Shown here in pieces: positions 40,934-52,259 of a stretch of DNA of 64,000 nt. The stretch spans positions 2,594,841 to 2,658,840 of the forward strand of contig JAJEKV010000048.1 of assembly GCA_021234155.1 (NCBI GenBank), in the 5' to 3' direction. A model generated the notes under the pieces. The model was not told where the DNA came from. It ran no database searches and saw only the letters and a program-made list of their open reading frames with translations. The translations under genes and the position numbers were made by a program. The stretch's first letter is position 1. Each line of letters opens with the position of its first letter. Source of the DNA: Isoetes taiwanensis (lineage: Eukaryota; Streptophyta; Lycopodiopsida; Isoetales; Isoetaceae).

Positions 40934-41919
40934 TGTCTATTATGAAGTAGGCCACACTCTAGCTCTTAGTATAGTCTTAGCCATTGAAGATTGAGCTCAA
41001 CATTGAAGTGGAGACAAATAAGTTAAATACATAACTATCGATGAGGAAGATCCACATAAGGTCTTGCCAGTCAAAATCAATGATGTAAAGTCGGTGAAGT
41101 TATTGTTGAAGTCAAAGGGGTTATAATTTAATCAGATCTGTCATCCTACTACCCATCTGGGTAGATGGAGAAGGATACTTTTTGCTCTTAGAGGTTCGCA
41201 AAAATCTTGAGCAAGCCAGCCCACAAAGTCTCTTTTGCGCCAACTACAATATTGTTTTGGACAATATGGTTTTAGGCCTACTATAAATATGTATAGGAAC
41301 TTCAAAATAGCCAAAATTGCGCTAATTTTTTTCTAAAAGTTGTTGTATTGTCATGTCAAGTAAATTCTTGAAGGTATTTTCTTCGAGTAGGCATAGTAGA
41401 ATAGAATAGAATAGATTGAGCTCTCATAGCCGAGTCCATATTTTTCTACAATTTGAGCCATGAGCTCCATTGGATTGAGAGTGGTCTAGACTACAGACTA
41501 TAGATGAAGTACAGACTACAGACTCTAGACTACAGTCTTGGATCATCTAAGGTCAATAATTACTTTTTGAACACAACAATGCCTTTAATAGATACCATAA
41601 AAAGAATACCCCAACAAAGATAGCCTATTGATAGACATTTCCTTCAAAATGTTGATGCCAAGTCTTGCTCTACTATAGAGACCAATTAGGAGTTTTGGTG
41701 AGGACAAGAGGTAACAAGACAGGCCATGATCTAAAAAATTGTTGGTACTTATAGAGGACATAGAATGTTTCTTTGGGGGATATAATACCACTTAATTACT
41801 GTGAAATGGTTTAGTGAATGACAGAATGATATTAAAATAAATCTTATTTATAGAATAGAGTTGAATATCACAAAATCGTTTATTGCGCAAAATGTATAAA
41901 TATACGGTCATTTTACTAT
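40934..41919. other. Copia right flank, first copy of the duplicated block
   Basis: About 985 bp nearly identical to 49656-50615. No gene is seen; the short ORFs are shared by both copies but have no motifs. Copy 1 contains a TAGAA repeat run at 41396-41414 that is absent from copy 2. Confidence 0.8.
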
Positions 41920-42194
41920 GGTTTGGGTGCATATTCACACGGGGGGTGACTCCGGGCAACGAGAGGTGTTGGATAGGCATATTCACCCCTTATTCCTTAA
42001 TCTACACCGTACGTAAAGTTCCTTGTTTGTGGGGTATGCAAGTACAAAATTTGCTATACTGTATAACAAGATTCGCAAAATACTATAAGATTTCAAGCGA
42101 AATACTATATGGTGTTAATTTTGTACGTGCAAAATACAATTATGAGGGCTCTCGCTGCCCTACGTCACCCCCCGTGTGAATATGCACCCAAACC
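41920..42194. mobile_element. MITE, 275 bp, at the duplication junction
   Basis: Perfect 31-bp inverted ends: GGTTTGGGTGCATATTCACA... at 41920 and its complement ending at 42194. The left half of the same element is at 32985-33173, where the right half was replaced by Helitron-bearing sequence. Confidence 0.88.
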
Positions 42195-43771
42195 AAAGGG
42201 GGTTTAAGGGGGATTTTAATTTAAATGTGTTGGACCCAATGGTTGTGTTAATTAATGTCAATGGTAGTTATGTGTTGGTTGTTAATGTCAATGGTTGTTA
42301 TGTGTTGGGGGATTTAATTTTTATATGTTGGATGTTAATGGTTTGTGTTGCAAAAAAATGTTTTTGGCCCCTTCGGGGCCTTAGGGACGTCCCCCCCCTC
42401 CCCCAGTGTGACAAAAATTTTAGAATTCAAACCAGAAAAAAACTAGAATTCATTTGAGGCTTTCATCACCTGTAGCTTTTGAATTTCATCACAATAAAAC
42501 AAATAGAACATAAGTAAAAGTTCATAAAGATATAGCGGATTGATCCCATTATTCTGAAAGTCATAAAGTTTGCAACACCCATACACAAACATTTTTCAAC
42601 TGGAATTTAACAGCAGCCTTTGGCCTCCATGGATTCTTGTGGTGAGAAACCAAAATGGGAAACTTTTCTGCTTGTTAGCACAAGGATCTAGAAGCCTTCG
42701 AATTTGCTTAATAACTGCCTCAAAATCTAAAAATGCATGGTAATTTTTTGCAAGCTTCATTCGGAATGAGCCATAAAACAATATCCAATAGCGCAATCCT
42801 GTACTAATCAGCTGGTAGGATGTGAAAGCCTACCAAACCCGGCCAAAAAATTGCTGTTTTAGCATAGATAACATAACCAAACATATCCATATCATACACT
42901 ATCAAAAAGATCTCAAAGAGAGCTTTCCAATGCAATAAAAATCATCTCAAACAGAGCTCTGGATCAAAAGTTATTATAAGAAATGTGTTGCCAGCGGGGA
43001 ACTGCACTACATGCGCCCTTCAAGCCCTTCATGTGCCCATTATGCACCACACACACAAAAAGAGGGCTTTTGTTGTGAGCCATTGGTTGTTGACCATTAT
43101 GCACCACACGCACAAAAAAAAGGGCTTTTGTTGTGAGCCATTGGTTGTTGACCATTGAAAAAAAATGGCTAAAATCAATGGCTCAGAAATGGTGCACTCT
43201 AGATGTACGCATTAGTACATCCATTTGAATACATCACGAAATCATAGGAAAACCTTAGTGAAAAGCGTACAAAAACACAAAGAAAATCCCCTGTTATTAT
43301 GCTACATATCCAGCATGTTTGAGCATGGACCTAATTGCATTAAGCAGTGTCCTATTCTTCCTTTCTGCTACTCCGTTTTGTTGAGATGTATCTGAACAAG
43401 TAAGTTGCCTTTTGATTCCAAGTTGTTGACAATATCTGTTGAACCTGTAAGAAATGAATTCATCTCCCCTGTCAGTTCTCAAACATTTAATTTGCTGACC
43501 AGTTTGTCTTTCAGCTTATGCTTGAAATATTTTGAATGCTTCAAAAGCTTGGTCTTTGGTCCTTAGAGTGTAGCATTTAGTTTTCCTGGTCAAATCATCC
43601 GTGAAGGTAATGAAATACCTTTTGTCATGTATGCTTCTTACATTTAAGGGTCCACAAAGGTCACTATGGACGATTTCCAGAATTTCTCTTGCTCTCTTTG
43701 CATGTTTTGGGAAAGGTAACCTGCTGTTTTTTCCCAGCAAGTAGCCTTTGCATTGGAAATGTCCCTCTTTG

Positions 43772-46541
43772 ATGCATGTCGTCAAGCACTTCCAGGTGGG
43801 AACAACTAATAGGGATGAAGAGATCGACTCAGACCACTTACCACTTTACTTGAAGTTGGCTTGGCAGGTTGTGCGAACCCCCTGTGCCACAGCTCCTCAC
43901 ATGCCTCAGCTACGATTGGATTATGAACATGCGGGGGCTTATGCCCAGATGCTTATAGATGACCTGGCAGAAATTTTGCAATATCCTACACTAGAGCAAC
44001 AGACAGCCCGGCTGACTGATGTGCTTAGGACTGCGGCAGAGAGATGCTTTGGGATAAGCCGCCCGCGACGGACCTCCAGGAACACAACCTTCCCACGTAA
44101 TCAATGGTTTGATGCAGAGTGCAAGGAACACAAACGCTGGCTCCGCCAAGTCACGGAACCGATTACGCCCACATGCGGTCGGGCGATCAAGGCGTCTTCC
44201 TTAAAGCTAAGAAAGCCGGTACATTGCAGCACATCAAAGGGAAATGTTTTATCTCCCGAACGCGTCACCCAGGACCTTTCGGCGAAGGGTTCTTAGAAAG
44301 CCGACAGCCCACGGGGAACATCACCCCCCGGCGTTGGAGGCAATACTTGCAACGCCTATACGACCCTCGGGGTGCACATGCAAAGATTACCCCTGCAAGA
44401 AGGCCCAGTGCTGGAAATCACAGATTCAGACGTGGAACAAGGCTTACAGCGTCTTGCCAATGGGAAAGCCCCGGACCTGGATGGCATGCAGGCAGAATTG
44501 CTTAAGTGGGCAGGGCCGTCCATAATACCAGTGCTGACCGCCTTGTTCAACAAGGCATTACAGGAAGGCTTTCCGATGCAGTGGACCAATAGCAGAGTTG
44601 TTCCCATCTATAAGGCAGGTGACCTAAGATCGCCCACCCAACCACCGAACAATCATGGTCGGGCCGGTGTTTGCAAAATTGCTTCTTTGGGATTCTCGAA
44701 AGCAAAGCAGTTTGATGTGTCGGCAGAGGCAGCAGAGATACGGGCCCTCACCCAGGCAGGATTCAGACCCCGACACTCAACCATTGACCACATCTTCACA
44801 TTGCGAGCTCTGGTTGAAGACAGCAGGAACCGCCGTCAGGATCTATATTGTTGCTTCGTGGATTTTGCAAAGGCATTTGACATCGTGCCTCGGGAAAAAC
44901 TATGGGCAAGATTGCGGCAAACCGGGGTTCCGTAGATTTGCGAGAATGCGATAATACGGGCTTTATGAAAGATGCTCGGGCCGGTTGCAGCCGACAAGCC
45001 AACCATTTGATAGTAGTATCGGGGTTCGCCGGGGATGCCCTCTCTCCCCAACATTGTTTGGGCTTTACATTGATCAATTGGAGAGCTGGCTTGCTGATAA
45101 TGGGGGCTGACGGGGCTCACCTTCTCTACCAGATCATCAAGCGGTTAATATATCTTTGATGATGTGGACCTCCTAGCTTACACACCAGCAGACATGCAAC
45201 GACATCTCGATGCCCTGGACACATTTTGTCAAGCGATTGATATGCGCGTCAACTTGGCCAAGACTAAGGTGGTTTTCATATCATCTTCACGACGGTAGAG
45301 GATCCCCCTCCTTATTCGAGAGGGCGTAATGTGGAAGTAGCATCCACATACAAATATTTGGGAGTGGAGTTTCCGTCTACTATGCTTTGGGACACATCCA
45401 TACGGCTCACGAAGTTACTGGCGGGCTGGAAGGCACTATATGCAATGCAAAACAATAGTCATAGAGCGGAGTTGTATGATTGGACCCATCAGTCACACTG
45501 GTCTTAGTGGAGCCTGTCCTTTTATACGGGGTTGAAGTATGGGGCCCAGTAGTATCCCTCGCTACTTGGAATGACTTGGAGCAGGTGCAGAAAGCCTTCT
45601 TGGTACGAGCACTAGGGGTGAAGTCCACAGTCCCATATCAAATTCTACCGTAGAAAGCAGGATTCTTGCCTCTTCGGAGGGATGCCCTTGATCGCCACAT
45701 TGTCTATTTTCAGAAGGTGGTCAACATGGACGATGCTCGTCTTCCAAAACTAGCTTATATCATGGCAATGGGGCCACAACGCCTCAAGGCCTGCTGGAGG
45801 GAAAAGAGAGCTCAATGGATGGCTAGATGGAATGTGCGAGAAGCGCAGGTGCATACATGTGCAAACAGAGGCGATCGCCATAGCTTTGAGGCAATATCTT
45901 GACGCTTGCTTCATCGCAAGCTTTGGGATGCCGCCCTTGAACAGGTCAAGACAAAGACACTACCGGCGCCACATAAATCCCACATTGGAACGAGGCCCAC
46001 AATGCTACTGCGCACCCACTTGCCCATGAAAAGACGCAGACTCATTGTCTCCATTCGCACAGGGGCACATCATCTTCGAATTGAGACAGGCAGATGGATT
46101 GGTGAGCCACGTCCAGACGTGCTCTGTCAACGCCGCCAAATGGGAGTCATTGAGGATGAATCTCATACCCTTCAAAGTTGCCCAAAGATATGATCAAACC
46201 GGACGCTTATGCCGAAGTTGGTCGCCCGCCAGCCGCTACATGTGACATTGAGCACGGCATCCGTACGGATGCTAGGGTCATACCTTCAGGAGGTCATGGA
46301 CATGCGAGATCAGCTATGTCCTCGGGCACGCACTTGACATGTACATACACATTTATTTCACGATGATGTATACTTGTACAGTTTGACAGCATTCTTATTA
46401 CTGCCACGGTTTTTCCCTCGAAAACCCTTCGGGGCGGGGGTTTTTTTAACCCGGACAGTAATAAGTTTGCTGCGCTCCTTCTGGGTCCCATAGGCCGATT
46501 GGTCTCAGTGGACGATAAAAAACCTATTCTATTCTATTCTA
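43772..46541 (+). mobile_element. 5'-truncated LINE inserted in copia copy B
   Basis: Starts in the end of the endonuclease (EIDSDHLPLYLKLAW), then a linker, then the reverse transcriptase: GLQRLANGKAPDLDGMQAEL, QAGFRPRHSTIDH and palm motif A CCFVDFAKAFDIVP (about 44850-44890). Later regions are in several frames with stops; YADD is not readable. The 3' part has LLYGVEVWGP and PMKRRRLIVSIRTGAHHLRI with a Cys/His finger, then a 3' UTR with a stem-loop (46395-46464) and a (TATTC)n tail. It interrupts the copy B frame at ECPLQ-equivalent sequence, and a few target bases are missing. Confidence 0.88.
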
Positions 46542-46902
46542 TTTATTCCCCAATAATCAATCCTCTTTTAATCATGTAATTTATATTGTTAGCATGAGTG
46601 TGGCCAAGCCTCTAATGCCAAGTTTGTAATGTAGGCACCATTACAGAATTGATTGACTCAACCATACCATTATAAAAGCCAATTAATTTGCCAATTCTTT
46701 TCCCAAGAAATTTGATCTTATTATTCATCAAAACTTTACAAAATAACCTTTCAAAGATCACTTGGTATCCAAGATCTACCAACTGTGTAACAAAAATGAG
46801 ATTTTTCACTATATTAGACACACAAAACACTTTGTCAAGCATGACAATTTTTCCTTCTAGATCATAAAGCTCCAAAAGACCTTCTTCTTCAACCTCCTCT
46901 AG

Positions 46903-47907
46903 TGATATCCCTCACCACTTGGAACGATCTAGAGCAGTTACAAAAGGCCTTCTTGGCCCGGGCACTGGGAGTGAAATCCACGGTCCCATATCAGATCTTG
47001 CTCCAGGAGACAGGCTTCCTTCCATTACAGAGGGCTGCGCTGGAACGTCACATTATTTACTTCCAGAAGGTGGTGGCTATGGATGAAGCCCGGCTGCCCA
47101 ACCTTGCTTTGGCAGTGGCGATGGGCCCGCAGCGACTCAAAGCCTGCTGGAAAGACAAGCAAGCCCAGTGGTTCTCGCGATGGAATGTGCAGGCACACAG
47201 ATGTGGACCAGTGCATACACCGAAGGAACGTGCTGCCTTGAAGCAGTACTTGGATGCTTGCTTCATGGCCAAGCTTTGGGATGCAGAGGCCCTGTCACAT
47301 GTCAAGGTGGCAAATTATCGACAGCAGGTTAATCCCATGCTCACGAGGGGCCCACACCACTACCTGCGCACCCATCTACCCATGAAAAAAGCGCAGGGTG
47401 ATTGCTTCCAATCGCACATGTGCACACACCACCTCCGCATTGAGACGAGGAGATGGATTCGGGGAGCCGCATGAGGACGAGAGGCTCAACAGGCCATTGA
47501 GGATGAAAGTCACGCCTCCGGGCTGTCCGGCTGCACAGACGAGCATATCCGGCCTCGGTATGCTTTCGGTTAGTTGTGCCCCATCGGGCCCCGCATGAGC
47601 TACCGAGCACGGCCTCGTAGGCTTGTTGGGATGTTACCTGGGGAGGTAACGGATCTGGCGGACTCGGTTATGCCCCCACGTCCGACATTAACCTCACCAG
47701 TATACTTGTGATTATGTATATAATCGTGGGTATGTCAAAGATCCTTATTGCTACTAAGGTTTTTTCCCGAAACCCTCGGGGGGGGTTTTTAATCCCGGTA
47801 GTAATATCACGCTGCCGCTCTCTTTGTACTTGGGTCCCATAGGCCAGTTCGTCTCCGTGGACGATAAAATCATATTCTATTCTATTCTATTCTATTCTAT
47901 TCTATTC
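46903..47907 (+). mobile_element. 5'-truncated LINE (ORF2 C-terminus and 3' UTR) in copia copy B
   Basis: One frame (46902-47474) reads TTWNDLEQLQKAFLARALGV, KSTVPYQILLQETGFLPLQR, LKQYLDACFMAKLWDAEAL and HLPMKKAQGD, closely related to the LINE next to it but not identical. The 3' UTR has the same stem-loop (47747-47805) and ends GTCTCCGTGGACGATAAAAT then eight or nine TATTC units, running into copia sequence TCTAATTTTCC. A short TCTA is the only possible target duplication. Confidence 0.88.
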
Positions 47908-49138
47908 TATTCTAATTTTCCATCTCCCATAGAAACAAAACTGGAAACTCTGTTAGTCTTCTCCTTTAATCTGCATTTGGATTTAATCACACTCCTTTCA
48001 GCTCCACTATCTATAATAAATAGATTATCATCATCCTTAGAGCAATTTTCAGAAACTGAAAATGTTTTTGAGATTACCTCTGCATTTTCGTCCATTTCTT
48101 CCTCGAGTTCTTCTTCATTTGTTTCTCTGGTTATGTTCACACTAGTTGGTCTTCCTCTTCCTCTATTTCTGAAATTTCCTCTTCCTCTGAAGCTTGATCC
48201 TCTTGCATTGTATCCCCTGCCTCTCCCAGCCATACTTTGTTCCCTGTTTTTGTTAAAATCCTTTGAAATTTGGAGCAGGTTAGCAAAGAACATGCCCAAA
48301 ACCTTGACAATTAAAGCATTTACTGTTCTTAGATAGCTTAGGACAATTTGCTTTAATATGACCTTCTGCATTGCAATAGTAACAAGGGCCTACTCGTCCT
48401 CTTCCCCCAGCATAGAGTATTTCATTAGCTTCCTCATTTTTCCTTTTAACTTTTCTCTGCTCAACTTCTGTCCTTAGCATATTCTCAGCTTTAATCCTAT
48501 TCTTTGGTACATTTCTTATTAGGACTGATAGGTGTTCATTAGAAGACACAGCCCTAGCAATAGATAGAACTTGATACCTTTCATTGATAACTACTCCAGC
48601 TCCATCTAGATCTGCTATGATGTTATCGAATTTATTGAAAAATTCTGAGACATCATCATCTTCATTAAATTTCAAGCTCCTTAGTTCACTTTCCAACACA
48701 TCAATTTGTGAGGAAGTTTTGGCTTCATAATTTTTAAGCAAGTAACTCCACATTTGTCTAGGAGTCTTACCTCTTAGTTTGAGCATGATTGTTGGTCCAA
48801 CTTTGCTGCAAATAATGCCTTTTGCTTCCTTCCTTTATCTTTCTTTGTTTTAGACAAATTGGATGAGCTTCCTTCTCCTCCTGGGTTTACAGATAAACCA
48901 CTTCCTCTAGCTTCTCCTGCAGTTGAACTGGCTGCAGCACTTGTAGCAGACATGCTTTCAACATTGTCATCATCTCCATTAGGATCTACCAATTCCCATA
49001 GATCCTCTACCTCCAAGATATGCATAATCTGGCTTTTCCAGATTTGAAAACCTGGTCCACCTTTATAGACTTCAACTGTACTAAGCAGACTTGCACCAAA
49101 TCTGCTTGCCATAATTTATAACCTGCTCTGTTACCACT

Positions 49139-49655
49139 TGTTGTTAAATCAATAGTAAAACCAATGTAAGTGAGATAATAATCTTCTTCAATCAACAAGA
49201 TCTAGTTAATCATTCATAAAAATGCAACTTAGACCATAGAGACCAATAACAATAGTTACTGTAGCAGGGGTATTGACCCGAATACTGTTCATCCATTGAC
49301 CATTCCTTCTTTCAAGTTATTGATGCAGATCCGGCTCCCACAAAGCCAGATCACAACTCAGATTTAAATAACATGGTTGATCCGGCGGTTAGGCAACCGA
49401 GATCCAAGTGGTCCGACGGTTTTGCCATCACCGAGATCAAATAATAACTTGGCTCAATGCCATTTGACAACTCAAATAGAAAGAGTATTTCCCTCCATCA
49501 TTCGAACCATTTAACTTAACCATTGACATATGGTTAAAGGCCATTTATCTTTTAATCATGCACTTATGAATAGGTTAGCAAACACTAGACATAGCATAAC
49601 TAGTCATAGGTTTACCATCATTATCATAGAATATTATTCTGACTTAGCAACATCA
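49139..49655 (-). repeat. Copia copy B 5' LTR
   Basis: 517 bp. It is the copy A LTR with a 17-bp deletion (the TCCATTCAACTAGATTA region), followed by the same TGTCT flank. Confidence 0.93.
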
Positions 49656-50599
49656 TGTCTATTATGAAGTAGGCCACACTCTAGCTCTTAGTATAGTCTT
49701 AGCCATTGAAGATTGAGCTCAACATTGAAGTGGAGACAAATAAGGCAACAACATAACTATCGATGAGGAAGATCCACATAAGGTCTTGCCAGTCAAAATC
49801 AATGATGTAAAGTCGGTGAAGTTATTGTTGAAGTCAAAGGGGTTATAATTTAATCAGATCTGTCATCCTACTACCCATCTGGGTAGATGGAGAAGGATAC
49901 TTTTTGCTCTTAGAGGTTCGCAAAAATCTTGAGCAAGCCAGCCCACAAAGTCTCTTTTGCGCCAACTACAATATTGTTTTGGACAATATGGTTTTAGGCC
50001 TACTATAAATATGTATAGGAACTTCAAAATAGCCAAAATTGCGCTAATTTTTTTCTAAAAGTTGTTGTATTGTCATGTCAAGTAAATTCTTGAAGGTATT
50101 TTCTTTGAGTAGGCATGGTAGAAGATTGAGCTCTCATAGCCGAGTCCATATTTTTCTACAATTTGAGCCATGAGCTCCATTGGATTGAGAGTGGTCTAGA
50201 CTACAGACTATAGATGAAGTAAAAAAAAATTTCTTGGATCATCTAAGGTCAATAATTACTTTTTGAACACAACAATGCCTTTAATAGATACCATAAAAGT
50301 AATACCCCAACAAAGATAGCCTATTGATAGACGTTTCCTTCAAAATGTTGATGCCAAGTCTTGCTCTACTATAGAGACCAATTAGGAGTTTTGGTGAGGA
50401 CAAGAGGTAACAAGATAGGCCATGATCTAAAAACTTGTTGGTACTTATAGAGGACATAGAATGTTTCTTTGGGGGATATAATACCACTTAATTACAGTGA
50501 AATGGTTTAGTGAATGACAGAATGATATTAAAATAAATCTTATTTATAGAATAGAGTTGAATATCACAAAATCGTTTATTGCACAAAATGTACAAACAT

Positions 50600-51290
50600 A
50601 CGGTCATTTTACTATGGTTTGCATATAATTGTGTTGCTGTGTGAGGGTATGCCAGTAGTATTTATTGAGCGCGTGGTGTATTTGTAGTTAGTTTGCACTC
50701 TCAACCTATGGTTTTGGCATGCACACATGCATGCATTACATGCACACAATGCATGCACACTATATATGCATACATGCATGTTGAGCCCCCTCCCCCTCTT
50801 TTACTTAACATCGTGGAAGGCACATGGCTTACTTTCTTTTGTGGACACAGGTATTTTCACATGAGAGGCTTACCTTTTATCCAGCGTCAAAATGCATCTA
50901 GAGTTTGCACGTGCAATCTTTCATGTTCCCTTTTCTCCAAGGTAATCAACTTTTCTTTGTTTTGAGGTTCTTAGCTTATTTACTTGCTCTTGAATTTGCA
51001 GTGACACGTGTTCAATGGTTTTGTAATCATGGTTCAATCCCATGAGTTCTAATATTGCCATATAAATATATAGCCATTTTGGTATGGTTTGCATATAATT
51101 ATATTGTTGTATTTGTGTGAGGACATGCCAGTAGTATTTATAGAGCACCTGGTGTATTTCTATTTAGTTTCCACTCGCAACCTATGGTTTTTGCATGTAT
51201 ACAGTGCATGCACAGTGCATGCATACCATACATGCACGTTGAGCCCCCTCTTTGCCTTAACACCGTGCAAGACGCATGGCTAGCGTCCCA
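50600..51290. repeat. Two direct repeats (~210 bp, 460-bp spacing) rich in TGCATG
   Basis: 50600-50830 and 51060-51290 share CATTTT...TATGGTTTGCATATAATT, then GCCAGTAGTATTTAT, then ACCTATGGTTTT and GTTGAGCCCCCTC. Between these phrases are runs of GCATGCACAC and TGCATGCAT, alternating purine-pyrimidine. They lie downstream of the calmodulin-like gene's stop codon. Confidence 0.8.
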
Positions 51291-51446
51291 AGGGAACAAA
51301 ATAGAACTTAAATTTTGTTTTGGATATTGTTTATTTATTATGAATTAATGTAATGTCATCAATGAATATTGTAATGTTTTACTTTTTCTATATTGCTTGA
51401 GCATTCTTTGAGATTTAAAAAAAAAAGAAAGTATACTTAACATGTA

Positions 51447-52225
51447 TCATGCAATCATGACCATGTTAATAAACTCTTGAAAGTTTACTTGGCCATCTCC
51501 ATCTAAGTCAGCTTCTCGAATCATTTCATCAATTTCTTCATCAGTAAAATTCTCTCCAAGGTTTGCCAACACTGTCTTTAGCTGATTTAGAATACCATGA
51601 TCTTTAGTAATTAGAAAATAACTAAACACTATAAAGGCAAAATCGATAGAAACGTAAAAACGTGAATTTTTGAACAATGTTCCATTTTATTTCCTTTTTT
51701 GTTAAATACTTGATTGACGTGCATATGTATATGTGAGGTATAAGCATATAACGAAATACTTAACCTTGCTAATTCTAGATGTTCAAAATATTTGAGACTT
51801 TATGAAAATGTAGTGACAATGAGAGCCAATAAAAGAATTGGGTAAAAGCATGTTAGGGTATCCCTTAAAAAGTATTATTTAGTGACTAAAAAGGTACCTA
51901 AAAAGGTAGCCAGGACTGGGTACTGGGTACCTGTATAATGTCTCAATATAAGGTATGTTTTATAACTTTTTATATATATATTGGTCTCCGATAGCATTAT
52001 CTTTATCTTAACTTTGAATATTACCATGTCCTTGACTTTTATTTTGGATTTTTGTATTAGTTTTAATGAAAAGAAAAATGAGAAAGTACCCAATTCTGAA
52101 GTACCTAGTGTATGTACTTTTGCAGGTTCCAAAAGTGGTACACCCTAATATGCTTTTACCCAATTGTATAGTTTTATTTCACCATTTTATAGGCATAGGC
52201 AATATGCACATCAACCTTTTTCTAA

Positions 52226-52259
<34 letters not shown>

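Larger units (their letters stand above)
43297..49112 (-). pseudogene. Copia copy B gag-protease-integrase remnants
   Basis: Minus-strand pieces of the same polyprotein as copy A: gag start at 49112 (MASRFGASLLSTVEVYKGG) with a frameshift near 48780, gag with both zinc knuckles (second one damaged) 48786-48280, protease DSGAERSV in 48371-47907, pre-integrase region 46875-46612, then 43785-43516 (TDDLTRKTKCYTLRTKDQAF) and the integrase core 43482-43297 with the catalytic glutamate kept (AERKN). Two LINEs split it, at 46903-47907 and 43772-46541. Confidence 0.9.
41920..50620. other. Tandem duplicate (copy 2) of the block starting in element X
   Basis: From 41920 the sequence repeats, in order, the MITE, the X right arm, integrase core, gag-protease region, 5' LTR and right flank already seen between 32985 and 41924, apart from later insertions in each copy. 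Copy 2 lacks the Copia reverse transcriptase and 3' LTR because the unit starts inside element X. The junction shares GGTTT (41920-41924) between the right flank and the MITE end. Confidence 0.85.

Noticed and set aside
43748-43771. Apparent start of a LINE protein at MHWKCPSLMHVVK
   Set aside because: The first residues are antisense Copia sequence. The LINE itself begins at about 43772.
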